A stretch of DNA of 64,000 nt, taken from Azospirillum sp. SYSU D00513 (GTDB lineage Bacteria > Pseudomonadota > Alphaproteobacteria > Azospirillales > Azospirillaceae). The stretch spans positions 1 to 64,000 of the forward strand of contig NZ_JAFIQV010000024.1 in NCBI RefSeq assembly GCF_017356015.1. The letters are read 5' to 3'. The position numbers were made by a program, and so were the translations under genes. Positions 57,703 through 64,000 of this stretch are shown here, piece after piece. The notes under the pieces were generated by a model that saw only the letters and a list, made by a program, of their open reading frames with translations, was not told the origin of the DNA and did no database searches. Each line of letters starts with the position of its first letter. The stretch's first letter is position 1.

Positions 57703-60066
57703 TCAGCCGCCCTCCGGCAGGGCGTAGGCGATGACGGCGTCTCCCGCCTTGGTGCCCAGCGAGCCGTGGCCGCCCGCCACGACCAGGAGGATCTGCCGCC
57801 CGCTCGGCGCGCGGTAGGTCATCGGGGTCGCCTGCCCGCCGGCGGGCAGGCGGCTCTCCCAGAGCTGCTCTCCGGTCGCCACGTCGTAGCCCCGCACGAA
57901 GTAATCCAGGGTGCCGCTGATGAAGGCCACGCCGCCGGCCGTCATGACGGGGCCGCCGAGATCCGGCACGCCCATCTTGAAGGGAAGGGGGACCGGCGCC
58001 TGGTCGCGCACGGTTCCGTTGCGGTGCTGCCAGACGACGTCCCCGGTCATCAGGTCCGCACCCGCCACATAGCCCCAGGGCGGCGCGGTGCAGGGCAGGC
58101 CGAGCGGCGACACGAAGGGGTGGAGGTCGACCGCGAAGGGCGCGCCGTAATTCTCGTTCAGGCCGGGCTCTCCGTTCGAGACGTAGTTCTTCGTCGCGTT
58201 CTCCCGGGGGATGAGCCTCGACACGAAGGGCAGGTAGGCCGGCGTCGCGAAGACCATCTGGCGGACCGGGTCGACGGCGACGCCGCCCCAGTTGAAGACG
58301 CCGAAATTGCCGGGATGCACGAGCGTCCCCTGTTCGGAAGGCGGGGTGTACATCCCCTCGTAGCGCAGAGACCGGAACCGGATCCGGCACACCAGCTGGT
58401 CGAACAGGGTCGCGCCCCACATGTCGCGCCCTTCCAGCGGACGCGGAGGCCGGAAGGTGAGGGAGGACACCGGCTGCGTCGGCGCGGCATGGTCGCCGGC
58501 CGCCGCCCCCTGCGGCGCCGGCTGTTCCCCGACGGGCAGGATGGGCTCTCCGGTGCGCCGGTCCAGCACATAGATGTCGCCCTGCTTGGTCGGCACCACG
58601 ATGGCGGGCCTGGGGCCTTGCGGGGTGACGAGTTCCAGCAGGCTCGGCTGTGCCGGAACGTCCATGTCCCACAGGTCGTGGTGGACGGTCTGGAAGACCC
58701 AGCGGAGCTGTCCGGTGGCGAGGTCCAGCGCCACCACCGAGCTGGAGAAGCGTTCGGCCTGCGGCGAGCGGTTGCCGCCCCACTGGTCCGGCGGATGGTT
58801 GCCCATGGGCACATAGACCATTCCCAGCGCCTCGTCGACGCTGAGGATGGACCAGCTGTTCGGCGAGTTTTCCGTGTAGGTCCGGTTCGGCGCGATCGGC
58901 GCCGTTTCGTCCGGGTTGCCGGAATCCCAGTTCCAGACCAGGGCCCCGGTTTCCGCGTCGTAGGCGCGGATGACGCCGGAGGGTTCGTTGGTGGAGACGT
59001 TGTCGTTGACCGCGCCGCCGACGATGACGAGGCCGAGGCCGTCAGCGACCGCCGGCGGGGAGGTCGAATAGTAGAAGCCCTCCTTGTGGTGGGGCATGTT
59101 CCGCCACAGGTCGACGGTGCCCTCCTCCCCGAAGCCCGGGCAGGGCCGGCCGGTGCGGGCGTCGAGGGCGATCAGCCGCGCGTCGGCCGTCGGCATGAAG
59201 ATCCGCCGCGGGCAGAGCGCGCCCTCGGCCGGGCTCGCGGACTCATGATAGGAGACACCGCGGCAGGTCAGATGCTGGCGGTTGGTTTCGTCCGGCACAT
59301 GCGGGTCGAAGCGCCAGCGCTCCTCGCCGGTCTCGGCGTTCAGCGCGATCACGTGGTTGTGCGGCGTGCAGAGATACAGGGTGTCGTCGATCTTGAGCGG
59401 CGTGACCTCGTAGGTGGTCTCCAGCGGATCGTCCGGCCGTCTCACGTCGTCGGTGTGATAGGTCCAGATCGGTTCCAGCCGGTGGACGTTCTCCCTGTTG
59501 ATCTGGTCGAGCGGCGAATAGCGGTCGCCGAAGGCGGAGCGCCCGTAGGCGCGCCAGTCGCCGGCCGGCTGGCCGCCGTAGCCGTCGGAAAGGGCCGCCG
59601 TGCGCTCGGGGATGCGGCCCTCGCGGTCGTGCGGGTCGGACATGACCGCCACCAGCGCCACCGCACCGGCGGCAAGGATCGCGACGGCCAGGGGCGCCGC
59701 TGCGGCCTTCCGGGACGCGGGCCAGGAGGCGGGCCTTCCTTGCGGACCGGCTTGTGTCAGCGGCCGCGTGACCCAGGGAAGTAGAAGCCACAGGCCGATT
59801 ACGACGATCACGGCGCCGCGCGGGGCGAGCTGCCACCAGTCGAAGCCCACTTCCCACAGCGCCCAGACCATCGTGCCGAGAACGACGGCCGCATGGACCC
59901 AGAGCGACAGGCTGCGCCGTGCCGCCAGGAGCAGGCCTGTAGCCAGGAATCCCGCGGCGCAGAGCGCATAATACCAGCTTCCGCCAAGGACGATCAGCCA
60001 AACGCCGCCAACGCCGAGGGCAATTCCCAGAGCTGTGATGATGTATCCGGATATCACTGCCACCAT
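57703..60066 (-). CDS. gcd: membrane-bound PQQ-dependent glucose dehydrogenase
   Basis: This 787-aa quinoprotein oxidises glucose and other aldoses in the periplasm and gives electrons to ubiquinone. Five N-terminal membrane segments occupy residues about 5-145. An eight-bladed propeller follows, with DWRAYGRSAFGDRYSPLDQI, GEERWRFDPHVPDE, GMVYVPMGNHPPDQWGGNRS, VFQTVHHDLWDMDVPAQPSL, HPGNFGVFNWGGVAVDP and VAGGHGSLGTKAGDAVIAYALP at the end. The ATG is behind GGCGGAGG. Two small membrane-protein genes follow. PQQ synthesis genes are not in the window. Confidence 0.96.
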   Translation of the reverse strand: MVAVISGYIITALGIALGVGGVWLIVLGGSWYYALCAAGFLATGLLLAARRSLSLWVHAAVVLGTMVWALWEVGFDWWQLAPRGAVIVVIGLWLLLPWVTRPLTQAGPQGRPASWPASRKAAAAPLAVAILAAGAVALVAVMSDPHDREGRIPERTAALSDGYGGQPAGDWRAYGRSAFGDRYSPLDQINRENVHRLEPIWTYHTDDVRRPDDPLETTYEVTPLKIDDTLYLCTPHNHVIALNAETGEERWRFDPHVPDETNRQHLTCRGVSYHESASPAEGALCPRRIFMPTADARLIALDARTGRPCPGFGEEGTVDLWRNMPHHKEGFYYSTSPPAVADGLGLVIVGGAVNDNVSTNEPSGVIRAYDAETGALVWNWDSGNPDETAPIAPNRTYTENSPNSWSILSVDEALGMVYVPMGNHPPDQWGGNRSPQAERFSSSVVALDLATGQLRWVFQTVHHDLWDMDVPAQPSLLELVTPQGPRPAIVVPTKQGDIYVLDRRTGEPILPVGEQPAPQGAAAGDHAAPTQPVSSLTFRPPRPLEGRDMWGATLFDQLVCRIRFRSLRYEGMYTPPSEQGTLVHPGNFGVFNWGGVAVDPVRQMVFATPAYLPFVSRLIPRENATKNYVSNGEPGLNENYGAPFAVDLHPFVSPLGLPCTAPPWGYVAGADLMTGDVVWQHRNGTVRDQAPVPLPFKMGVPDLGGPVMTAGGVAFISGTLDYFVRGYDVATGEQLWESRLPAGGQATPMTYRAPSGRQILLVVAGGHGSLGTKAGDAVIAYALPEGG

Positions 60067-60343
60067 CGCCGGCCTCCGCCTGTTCTTGTGCAAATGCGTG
60101 CTTTCCTCGGGCGCCGCCCGAAAGCCTTCCACCGCCCTCGTGAAGATCCTTCCTGAATCCCGGCCTGAATCCCGGCGACTCATCCAGGACTGCGCAGTTT
60201 CAGGGATATTCCCGCTGCGGCGGAATGGCCGCCGACATCTCCAAGGCACGGGCCCAACGGCACGGGCCCAATGCACGGGCTCAACGCACGGGAGACCGCT
60301 CCCGCCGCCGCACGCCCAACGCTCAGGCCCGGTGTTCACGGGG
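60067..60343. other. gene-free interval with short direct repeats
   Basis: This 277-bp stretch lies upstream of the glucose dehydrogenase gene and holds its promoter. At 60245-60292 a roughly 14-bp unit, GGCACGGGCCCAAC, is repeated about three and a half times with small changes. I see no known operator and no protein-like frame. Confidence 0.6.
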
Positions 60344-60730
60344 TCAGGGCTGTTCCTTCGCGGTGGCGCGGTCATGCTGGCGGACGGGACCGGCCACCCC
60401 GGCCGTCGCCTCATTGTCGGAGCTGGGCATGGACAGCCCCATGTTGGCGGGCTCGAGCGGGGTCACGCCGGACGCGATCCGCGTTCCGTCCTTCATATCG
60501 TAGCGCACCCTGACCTGCTTTCCCTTCAACAGGAGAAGCTGGTCGACCGCGACGCCTTTGCCGAGCGCGAAGCGGTCTCCCTTTTGGAAGGTCATGTAGC
60601 GCTCGGTGTGGTTCACATCCTCCACGACGCCCTCGGCCGTCTTGCCGTCCGGGGCTGTTTCCTGGGCGAAGGCAGGCGCGCTCGCGGCCCCGAGCAGCAG
60701 CACGGCCGCCGTGCCGAATCGTCTCAACAT
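60344..60730 (-). CDS. exported small protein, DUF1344-like
   Basis: This 128-aa protein has a signal peptide (ends PAFAQE). The mature part has a short beta-rich domain resembling DUF1344: EGVVEDVNHTERYMTFQKGD, followed by KGVAVDQLLLLKGKQVRVRYD. The C-terminal 30 residues are disordered. It is the last of four small exported-protein genes on this strand. Confidence 0.75.
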   Translation of the reverse strand: MLRRFGTAAVLLLGAASAPAFAQETAPDGKTAEGVVEDVNHTERYMTFQKGDRFALGKGVAVDQLLLLKGKQVRVRYDMKDGTRIASGVTPLEPANMGLSMPSSDNEATAGVAGPVRQHDRATAKEQP

Positions 60731-60754
60731 GGTCGTTTCCTTTCCAAATGCCGT

Positions 60755-60937
60755 CTATTGGCCGCCGCTTCCGGGATTGTCGGGCGTGCGGTCGTAGATT
60801 CCGCCGCCGACACCGCCGGGGCTGAGGGTCCGTCCCTCCACCCCGCCCTCGGTGCTTCCGACGGTGTCGGAGGCCTCCTCGCCGCAGCCGGCGAGGGCAA
60901 GGCAGAAGCCGAGAAAAAGGAAGGCGCGCATCGTCAT
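60755..60937 (-). CDS. small lipoprotein
   Basis: This 60-aa precursor has a lipobox LAGC (Cys18) after MTMRAFLFLGFCLA. The mature part, about 43 residues, is Gly/Ser/Glu rich and probably unstructured. The position within a run of exported-protein genes supports it being real. Function unknown. Confidence 0.7.
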   Translation of the reverse strand: MTMRAFLFLGFCLALAGCGEEASDTVGSTEGGVEGRTLSPGGVGGGIYDRTPDNPGSGGQ

Positions 60938-61002
60938 GGATCGTCTCCCCGTTGCTGTTCAGTCTATCGCCGTTCGATTTGCCGCCGTTCGGTCGGGACG
61001 GG

Positions 61003-61386
61003 TCAACCGCCCGACTCATGGCCGGCGAGTTCCGAGGCGTTTTCGGAGCGTGTCGGCTCCGAAGGATTTTCGGGATTGCTCGCCCAGAGGTTCGGCCTCT
61101 CGACCGGATTGCCTTGCAGATCGGGCGGTGCCCGCCACACCCGCGTCAGGGCCTTCCACAGTTCGGACCGTGGGGCCGGCGCCCCGATCGGGTCCGGTGG
61201 ACGGTTTCCCTGCGCCGTCGGAGCGCGCAGCTGGGAGGCGCGCACCTCCGGGCCGGTCAGGGCCTGTTCCGTCCCCTTCGACCCGCCGGGTGTTTCCCGG
61301 GGCTGGGCCGCCGCGGGCGTGGCGGCCAGAAGCAGGAGAGAGCATGCCAGGATGAGGGCGCGCCCCTTCATCGTCGTCTGCGCCAT
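61003..61386 (-). CDS. exported Pro-rich small protein
   Basis: This 127-aa protein has a signal peptide (ALILACSLLLLAATPAAAQ). The remainder is Pro, Gly and Ser rich (PRETPGGSKGTEQALTGPEV, then LWKALTRVWRAPPDLQGNPV). The ATG is behind GGAGACG; an ATG five codons later is also possible. No family recognised. Confidence 0.7.
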   Translation of the reverse strand: MAQTTMKGRALILACSLLLLAATPAAAQPRETPGGSKGTEQALTGPEVRASQLRAPTAQGNRPPDPIGAPAPRSELWKALTRVWRAPPDLQGNPVERPNLWASNPENPSEPTRSENASELAGHESGG

Positions 61387-61438
61387 GGAACGTCTCCATC
61401 TGAAGGCCGGCCTTCGTGACCGGCTGCATCGCAGGCCA

Positions 61439-62041
61439 TCATTGCGAAGGGCTGGGGTGCGAGGGCAGCGCGAGCGGCCGGCCCGCGGCCGTCTTCGGCG
61501 GGGCCGGGTTCCCGGCCGGGTCGAAGCCCGGAGGCGCGTCGGCGATGCCGCCCAGGAACGGCTGCTCCGGTTCGGGCGGGCGGCTTTCGCCGGCCTGTGC
61601 GGTGTCATCCGTCTCCGGCCGGCCCACTCCGGTTTTGGCGTTGGTCGCGCCGGTGCCCGTGTCGTTCAGTTGCCGCGTGCGCGGCTCGTCCACGACCCGA
61701 TAATCCGGGGAGGCCGGCTGGCGTAGCCCGTCGGCGACGGCGCCGCCCCTGGTGCCGAGCATGCCGGGCTGCACATTCAGGCCGGCCCCGTCCGCGCCGT
61801 CCCGCCGGGCGACGGCGGCGGCGTTGTTGGGGGTGACGAGGGCATTGCCCGCCGGCGAACCGAACTGGCGGCCCTTGCCCATTTCACCGCGCTCCAGCTC
61901 CGCTCCCGGACCGCCGGTGGCCGTGGCGTCCGGCCGGTCTTGTCCGGCGGCTGGCGGGAGCGTCCGGGCGTCCTGCGCGGACGCCGATGTGACCGGCAGC
62001 GCCAGCAGCAGCGCCGCGGTCATGCTCATCATGACCTTCAT
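61439..62041 (-). CDS. exported low-complexity protein under EcfG-type promoter
   Basis: This 200-aa protein has a signal peptide (MKVMMSMTAALLLALPVTSA, ends SASAQ). The mature part is Gly/Pro/Ala/Asp rich with little predicted structure. The start follows CAAGGAG. A GGAAC-N16-CGTT promoter ends 91 nt upstream. It heads the group of minus-strand exported-protein genes that runs to 60344. Confidence 0.75.
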   Translation of the reverse strand: MKVMMSMTAALLLALPVTSASAQDARTLPPAAGQDRPDATATGGPGAELERGEMGKGRQFGSPAGNALVTPNNAAAVARRDGADGAGLNVQPGMLGTRGGAVADGLRQPASPDYRVVDEPRTRQLNDTGTGATNAKTGVGRPETDDTAQAGESRPPEPEQPFLGGIADAPPGFDPAGNPAPPKTAAGRPLALPSHPSPSQ

Positions 62042-62132
62042 CGATGTCTCCTTGAATTGATGCCGGCAGGGGCCGGATGGCGAAACAGCGGATCGGCGGC
62101 TCGCCCGCGCGACATCGGTTCCCTTCCCGGCC

Positions 62133-62157
62133 AACGACCGGCTCCGGCACCGGTTCC
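62133..62157 (-). promoter_or_regulatory. EcfG-type general stress promoter
   Basis: On the minus strand GGAAC (62157-62153) is followed after 16 bp by CGTT (62136-62133), the alphaproteobacterial EcfG consensus. It points to the gene starting at 62041. A second CGGTTCCCTTCCC copy 35 bp away (62116-62128) has the -35 half only. Confidence 0.7.
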
Positions 62158-62283
62158 CTTCCCCGTGACGCCCGGCCCCGGTGCGGCGGGGCGGCCATTG
62201 GCATCCTCCAGGCATCGCCGCGACGGAGGGTGGGGCGCCTGAGTTGGATGCCCGGAGGACCACCGAAAAAAGGAGGAACACCG

Positions 62284-63363
62284 ATGTGGAGCCCACTCAG
62301 ACACGCCGGCCCCGGCCTGCTGCTCGGTCTCGCGCTGCTCAGTTTTCCGGCCCTGTCCCAGCAAATGCCAACCCAGCAAACGCCGCCCCAGCAAGCGAAG
62401 GGCACCGCCACGCAGAGCGTCGCGGTGCCCGCCCGGGAGGCGCCGGGCAAGGCGCCGAGCCGGGTTCTGCTGACGTCGGCGGCCGCCTTGTCCGGCTGTC
62501 CCGCGCTGAACCGTCTGGGCGAGGAGATGGGACAGCTGGAGTATGTGCTGATCGACGGGCGGAGCGGGGAGGTCCGTTACGCCCTCATCGGCTCCGGCGG
62601 GCTTCTCGATCTCGGCGAGGAGGTGACGCCCGTGGACTGGTCCAAGGTCACCGTCGTCCCGGGCGACTTGTATGGGGCGGTCATGCTCAACGCGCTCGCC
62701 GAGGAGCTGGAACAGGGACGGCGCGTCTCGCTGAAGGACATCCGGAGCATGGCGAGCCCGTCGTTGGTCACCCGCTTCCAGGAGTTCCTTGTGCCGGCCG
62801 GCGAAACGCAGGGTTCCGGCTCGTCCGGCAAGGAGGCCGCGAAGAGCGGAGCCGGCGGGCAGGATCGTCCGGAAAGCAAGGCGGCGGCATCCCCGGCCGT
62901 CCGGACCCAAACCGACGGCACCCGATCCGACGGCGCCCGATCCGATGGCGCTGGCGCACCGGAGTTCATCCTGGCCGGCCGCGAAACGGTGATGACCTTG
63001 GCCGCTCCGGAACTGATGACACCGGATGCCGTGCGGGGTGCGGCCGTCAGCACGAGCGACGGCGAGGACGTCGGCGACATCGAGCAGATCATGATCGACG
63101 TCGAACGCGGGCAGGTGCCTTACGTGCTGGTCGGACGGGGCGGTTTTCTCGGCGTCGGCGAGGAATGGATCCCGGTTCCGTTCCGCGCGCTCACCTGGTC
63201 CGCGACGCAGGCGGGCTTCGTCCTGAACGCCGACCGCGAAAAGCTCGGCAAGATGCCGGCGCTGGCGAAAGGCGACCTGCCGGACCGCGTGAAGGGCAGC
63301 GACCTGAAGACGCTGTATGACCGCTTCGGCGTGACGCCCTACTGGCAGGAGCGTCAGGGCTGA
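62284..63363 (+). CDS. exported protein with two PRC-barrel domains
   Basis: This 359-aa protein has a signal peptide (ends FPALSQQ). Two PRC-barrel modules are visible: residues about 80-130 (LEYVLIDGRSGEVRYALIGS) and 255-310 (GEDVGDIEQIMIDVERGQVP, then YVLVGRGGFLGVGEEWIPVP), joined by a Ser/Gly/Asp-rich linker with SDGARSDGA repeats. The start is behind AAAGGAGG. PRC-barrel envelope proteins are common members of the EcfG stress regulon, although I see no EcfG motif ahead of this gene. Confidence 0.9.
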   Translation: MWSPLRHAGPGLLLGLALLSFPALSQQMPTQQTPPQQAKGTATQSVAVPAREAPGKAPSRVLLTSAAALSGCPALNRLGEEMGQLEYVLIDGRSGEVRYALIGSGGLLDLGEEVTPVDWSKVTVVPGDLYGAVMLNALAEELEQGRRVSLKDIRSMASPSLVTRFQEFLVPAGETQGSGSSGKEAAKSGAGGQDRPESKAAASPAVRTQTDGTRSDGARSDGAGAPEFILAGRETVMTLAAPELMTPDAVRGAAVSTSDGEDVGDIEQIMIDVERGQVPYVLVGRGGFLGVGEEWIPVPFRALTWSATQAGFVLNADREKLGKMPALAKGDLPDRVKGSDLKTLYDRFGVTPYWQERQG

Positions 63364-63395
63364 GGCGGAGCTCCCGACCCCAGGGGGTGCGGCGG

Positions 63396-63420
63396 GGAAC
63401 CGCCGATGCGGGGTGAAGTT
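63396..63420 (+). promoter_or_regulatory. EcfG-type general stress promoter
   Basis: GGAAC at 63396-63400 and GTT at 63418-63420 are separated by 17 bp, matching the EcfG consensus GGAAC-N16/17-GTT. The site lies 50 bp upstream of the next PRC-barrel gene. Confidence 0.65.
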
Positions 63421-63470
63421 GGCCGGGAAGAGGGCGTCGCATCGCCCGCAATCTGAAAGGGAGACACGCA

Positions 63471-64000
63471 ATGAAAAAGACATTCCTCCTGGCCGCGACC
63501 GCCGTGTCCGTGGCCCTCGCCGCACCGTCGGGGGCATACGCCCAGACCGAGACCCAGAACCAGCAGGGCCAGCAGAGTCAGAAGGCCCAAAACCAGCAGA
63601 GCCAGGGCCAGAAGGCGCAGGGCCAGAACGCGCAGGGACAGAACGCGTCGGGCGGCGGGCCGCTCGGCTCGGCCAGGACCGTGTCCCTGGAGCATTGGAA
63701 CTACGATGATCTCTACCGCAACGGATGGGGCGCCGAGCAGCTGATCGACACGGAGGTGGTCGGCCAGAACGGAGAGGAGATCGGCGAGGTCGAGAACATC
63801 CTCGTCGGCCCGGACGGGAACATCCGCAGCGTCATCGTCGCGGCCGGCGGCTTCTTCGGCCTCGGCGACGCCCATTTCGCGGTCCCCTGGAACAAGGTTC
63901 AGGTCGGTTCGCGGATGGAACGGGTAACGGTCCCCATCACCCAGGCCAATCACGGCGACTACGACCTGTTCGGCGCGTCCGGTTTCGACGTCGAGGCGAA
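63471..64000 (+). CDS. exported PRC-barrel protein (partial, C-terminus off right edge)
   Basis: The visible part has at least 176 residues. A signal peptide (MKKTFLLAATAVSVALAAPS) is followed by a Gln-rich low-complexity segment (repeats of QNQQ and GQNAQGQ) and then a PRC-barrel domain (GEEIGEVENILVGPDGNIRS, VIVAAGGFFGLGDAHFAVPW). The start is behind AAAGGGAG. An EcfG-type promoter precedes it. Periplasmic and probably stress-induced. Confidence 0.88.
   Translation, partial: MKKTFLLAATAVSVALAAPSGAYAQTETQNQQGQQSQKAQNQQSQGQKAQGQNAQGQNASGGGPLGSARTVSLEHWNYDDLYRNGWGAEQLIDTEVVGQNGEEIGEVENILVGPDGNIRSVIVAAGGFFGLGDAHFAVPWNKVQVGSRMERVTVPITQANHGDYDLFGASGFDVEA

Overview
The window reads as chromosome or chromid sequence from a high-GC alphaproteobacterium, most likely Azospirillum or a close Rhodospirillales relative. 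The support is: uniformly high third-position GC; a ChvE/GguA/GguB sugar transporter followed by a dehydrogenase and lactonase of the A. brasilense non-phosphorylative L-arabinose type; an Ohr/OhrR pair with alphaproteobacterial operators; EcfG-type (GGAAC-N16/17-GTT) promoters ahead of envelope-stress genes; and a DUF6481 gene behind a cold-shock gene. This assignment comes from gene content only. I see no rRNA, tRNA, CRISPR array, insertion sequence or phage gene.

Layout. (1) 1-14342, all minus strand: a compact type I secretion operon. In transcription order it holds an unrecognised 531-aa protein, an 87-aa protein, a LuxR-HTH/cyclase-like/ATPase regulator, a TolC-like outer membrane factor with a SPOR tail, a single-chain double ABC exporter and an HlyD adaptor. 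Most genes overlap by 4 nt. After a 128-bp gap comes a very large secreted-type protein of at least 158 tandem EPPVTT hexapeptides that runs off the left edge. This is the most interesting system in the window. (2) 14869-18704, plus strand: SelO, an SDR with a membrane tail, an esterase and a small DUF1127-like protein. (3) 18904-20911, minus strand: a small protein and three tandem paralogous periplasmic proteins, with a NarL-type regulator upstream and a pair of related inverted repeats between them. (4) 22045-26860: an orphan ParS-type antitoxin homologue, a GST, an MFS transporter, small ORFs, a Mut7-C protein and a DUF72 protein. (5) 26970-31948: an alpha/beta hydrolase cluster containing a broken haloperoxidase, then an organic-peroxide operon (esterase, ohr, ohrR) with two palindromic operators. 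(6) 32224-38213: sugar ABC transporter plus oxidative sugar dehydrogenase and lactonase. (7) 38276-44588: DUF6481, cold-shock proteins, phytase-like esterase, Tat-exported GH1 glycosidase, M42 peptidase. (8) 44872-49214: complete type III restriction-modification pair. (9) 49282-56904: UbiM-like hydroxylase, LysR regulator with divergent TauE/SafE exporter, AsmA protein, DUF2254 protein. (10) 56908-64000: membrane PQQ glucose dehydrogenase operon, a run of small exported proteins, and two PRC-barrel proteins with EcfG-type promoters.

How the parts work together. The regulator, outer membrane factor, ABC protein and HlyD adaptor of region 1 can form a complete tripartite exporter, and the repeat protein is its obvious candidate substrate. 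In region 6 the transporter feeds sugars to a dehydrogenase and lactonase that make the aldonate. A roughly 115-bp multi-hairpin element occurs twice (36235-36350 and, inverted, 40085-40203), each time directly behind a stop codon in the same orientation to the preceding gene.
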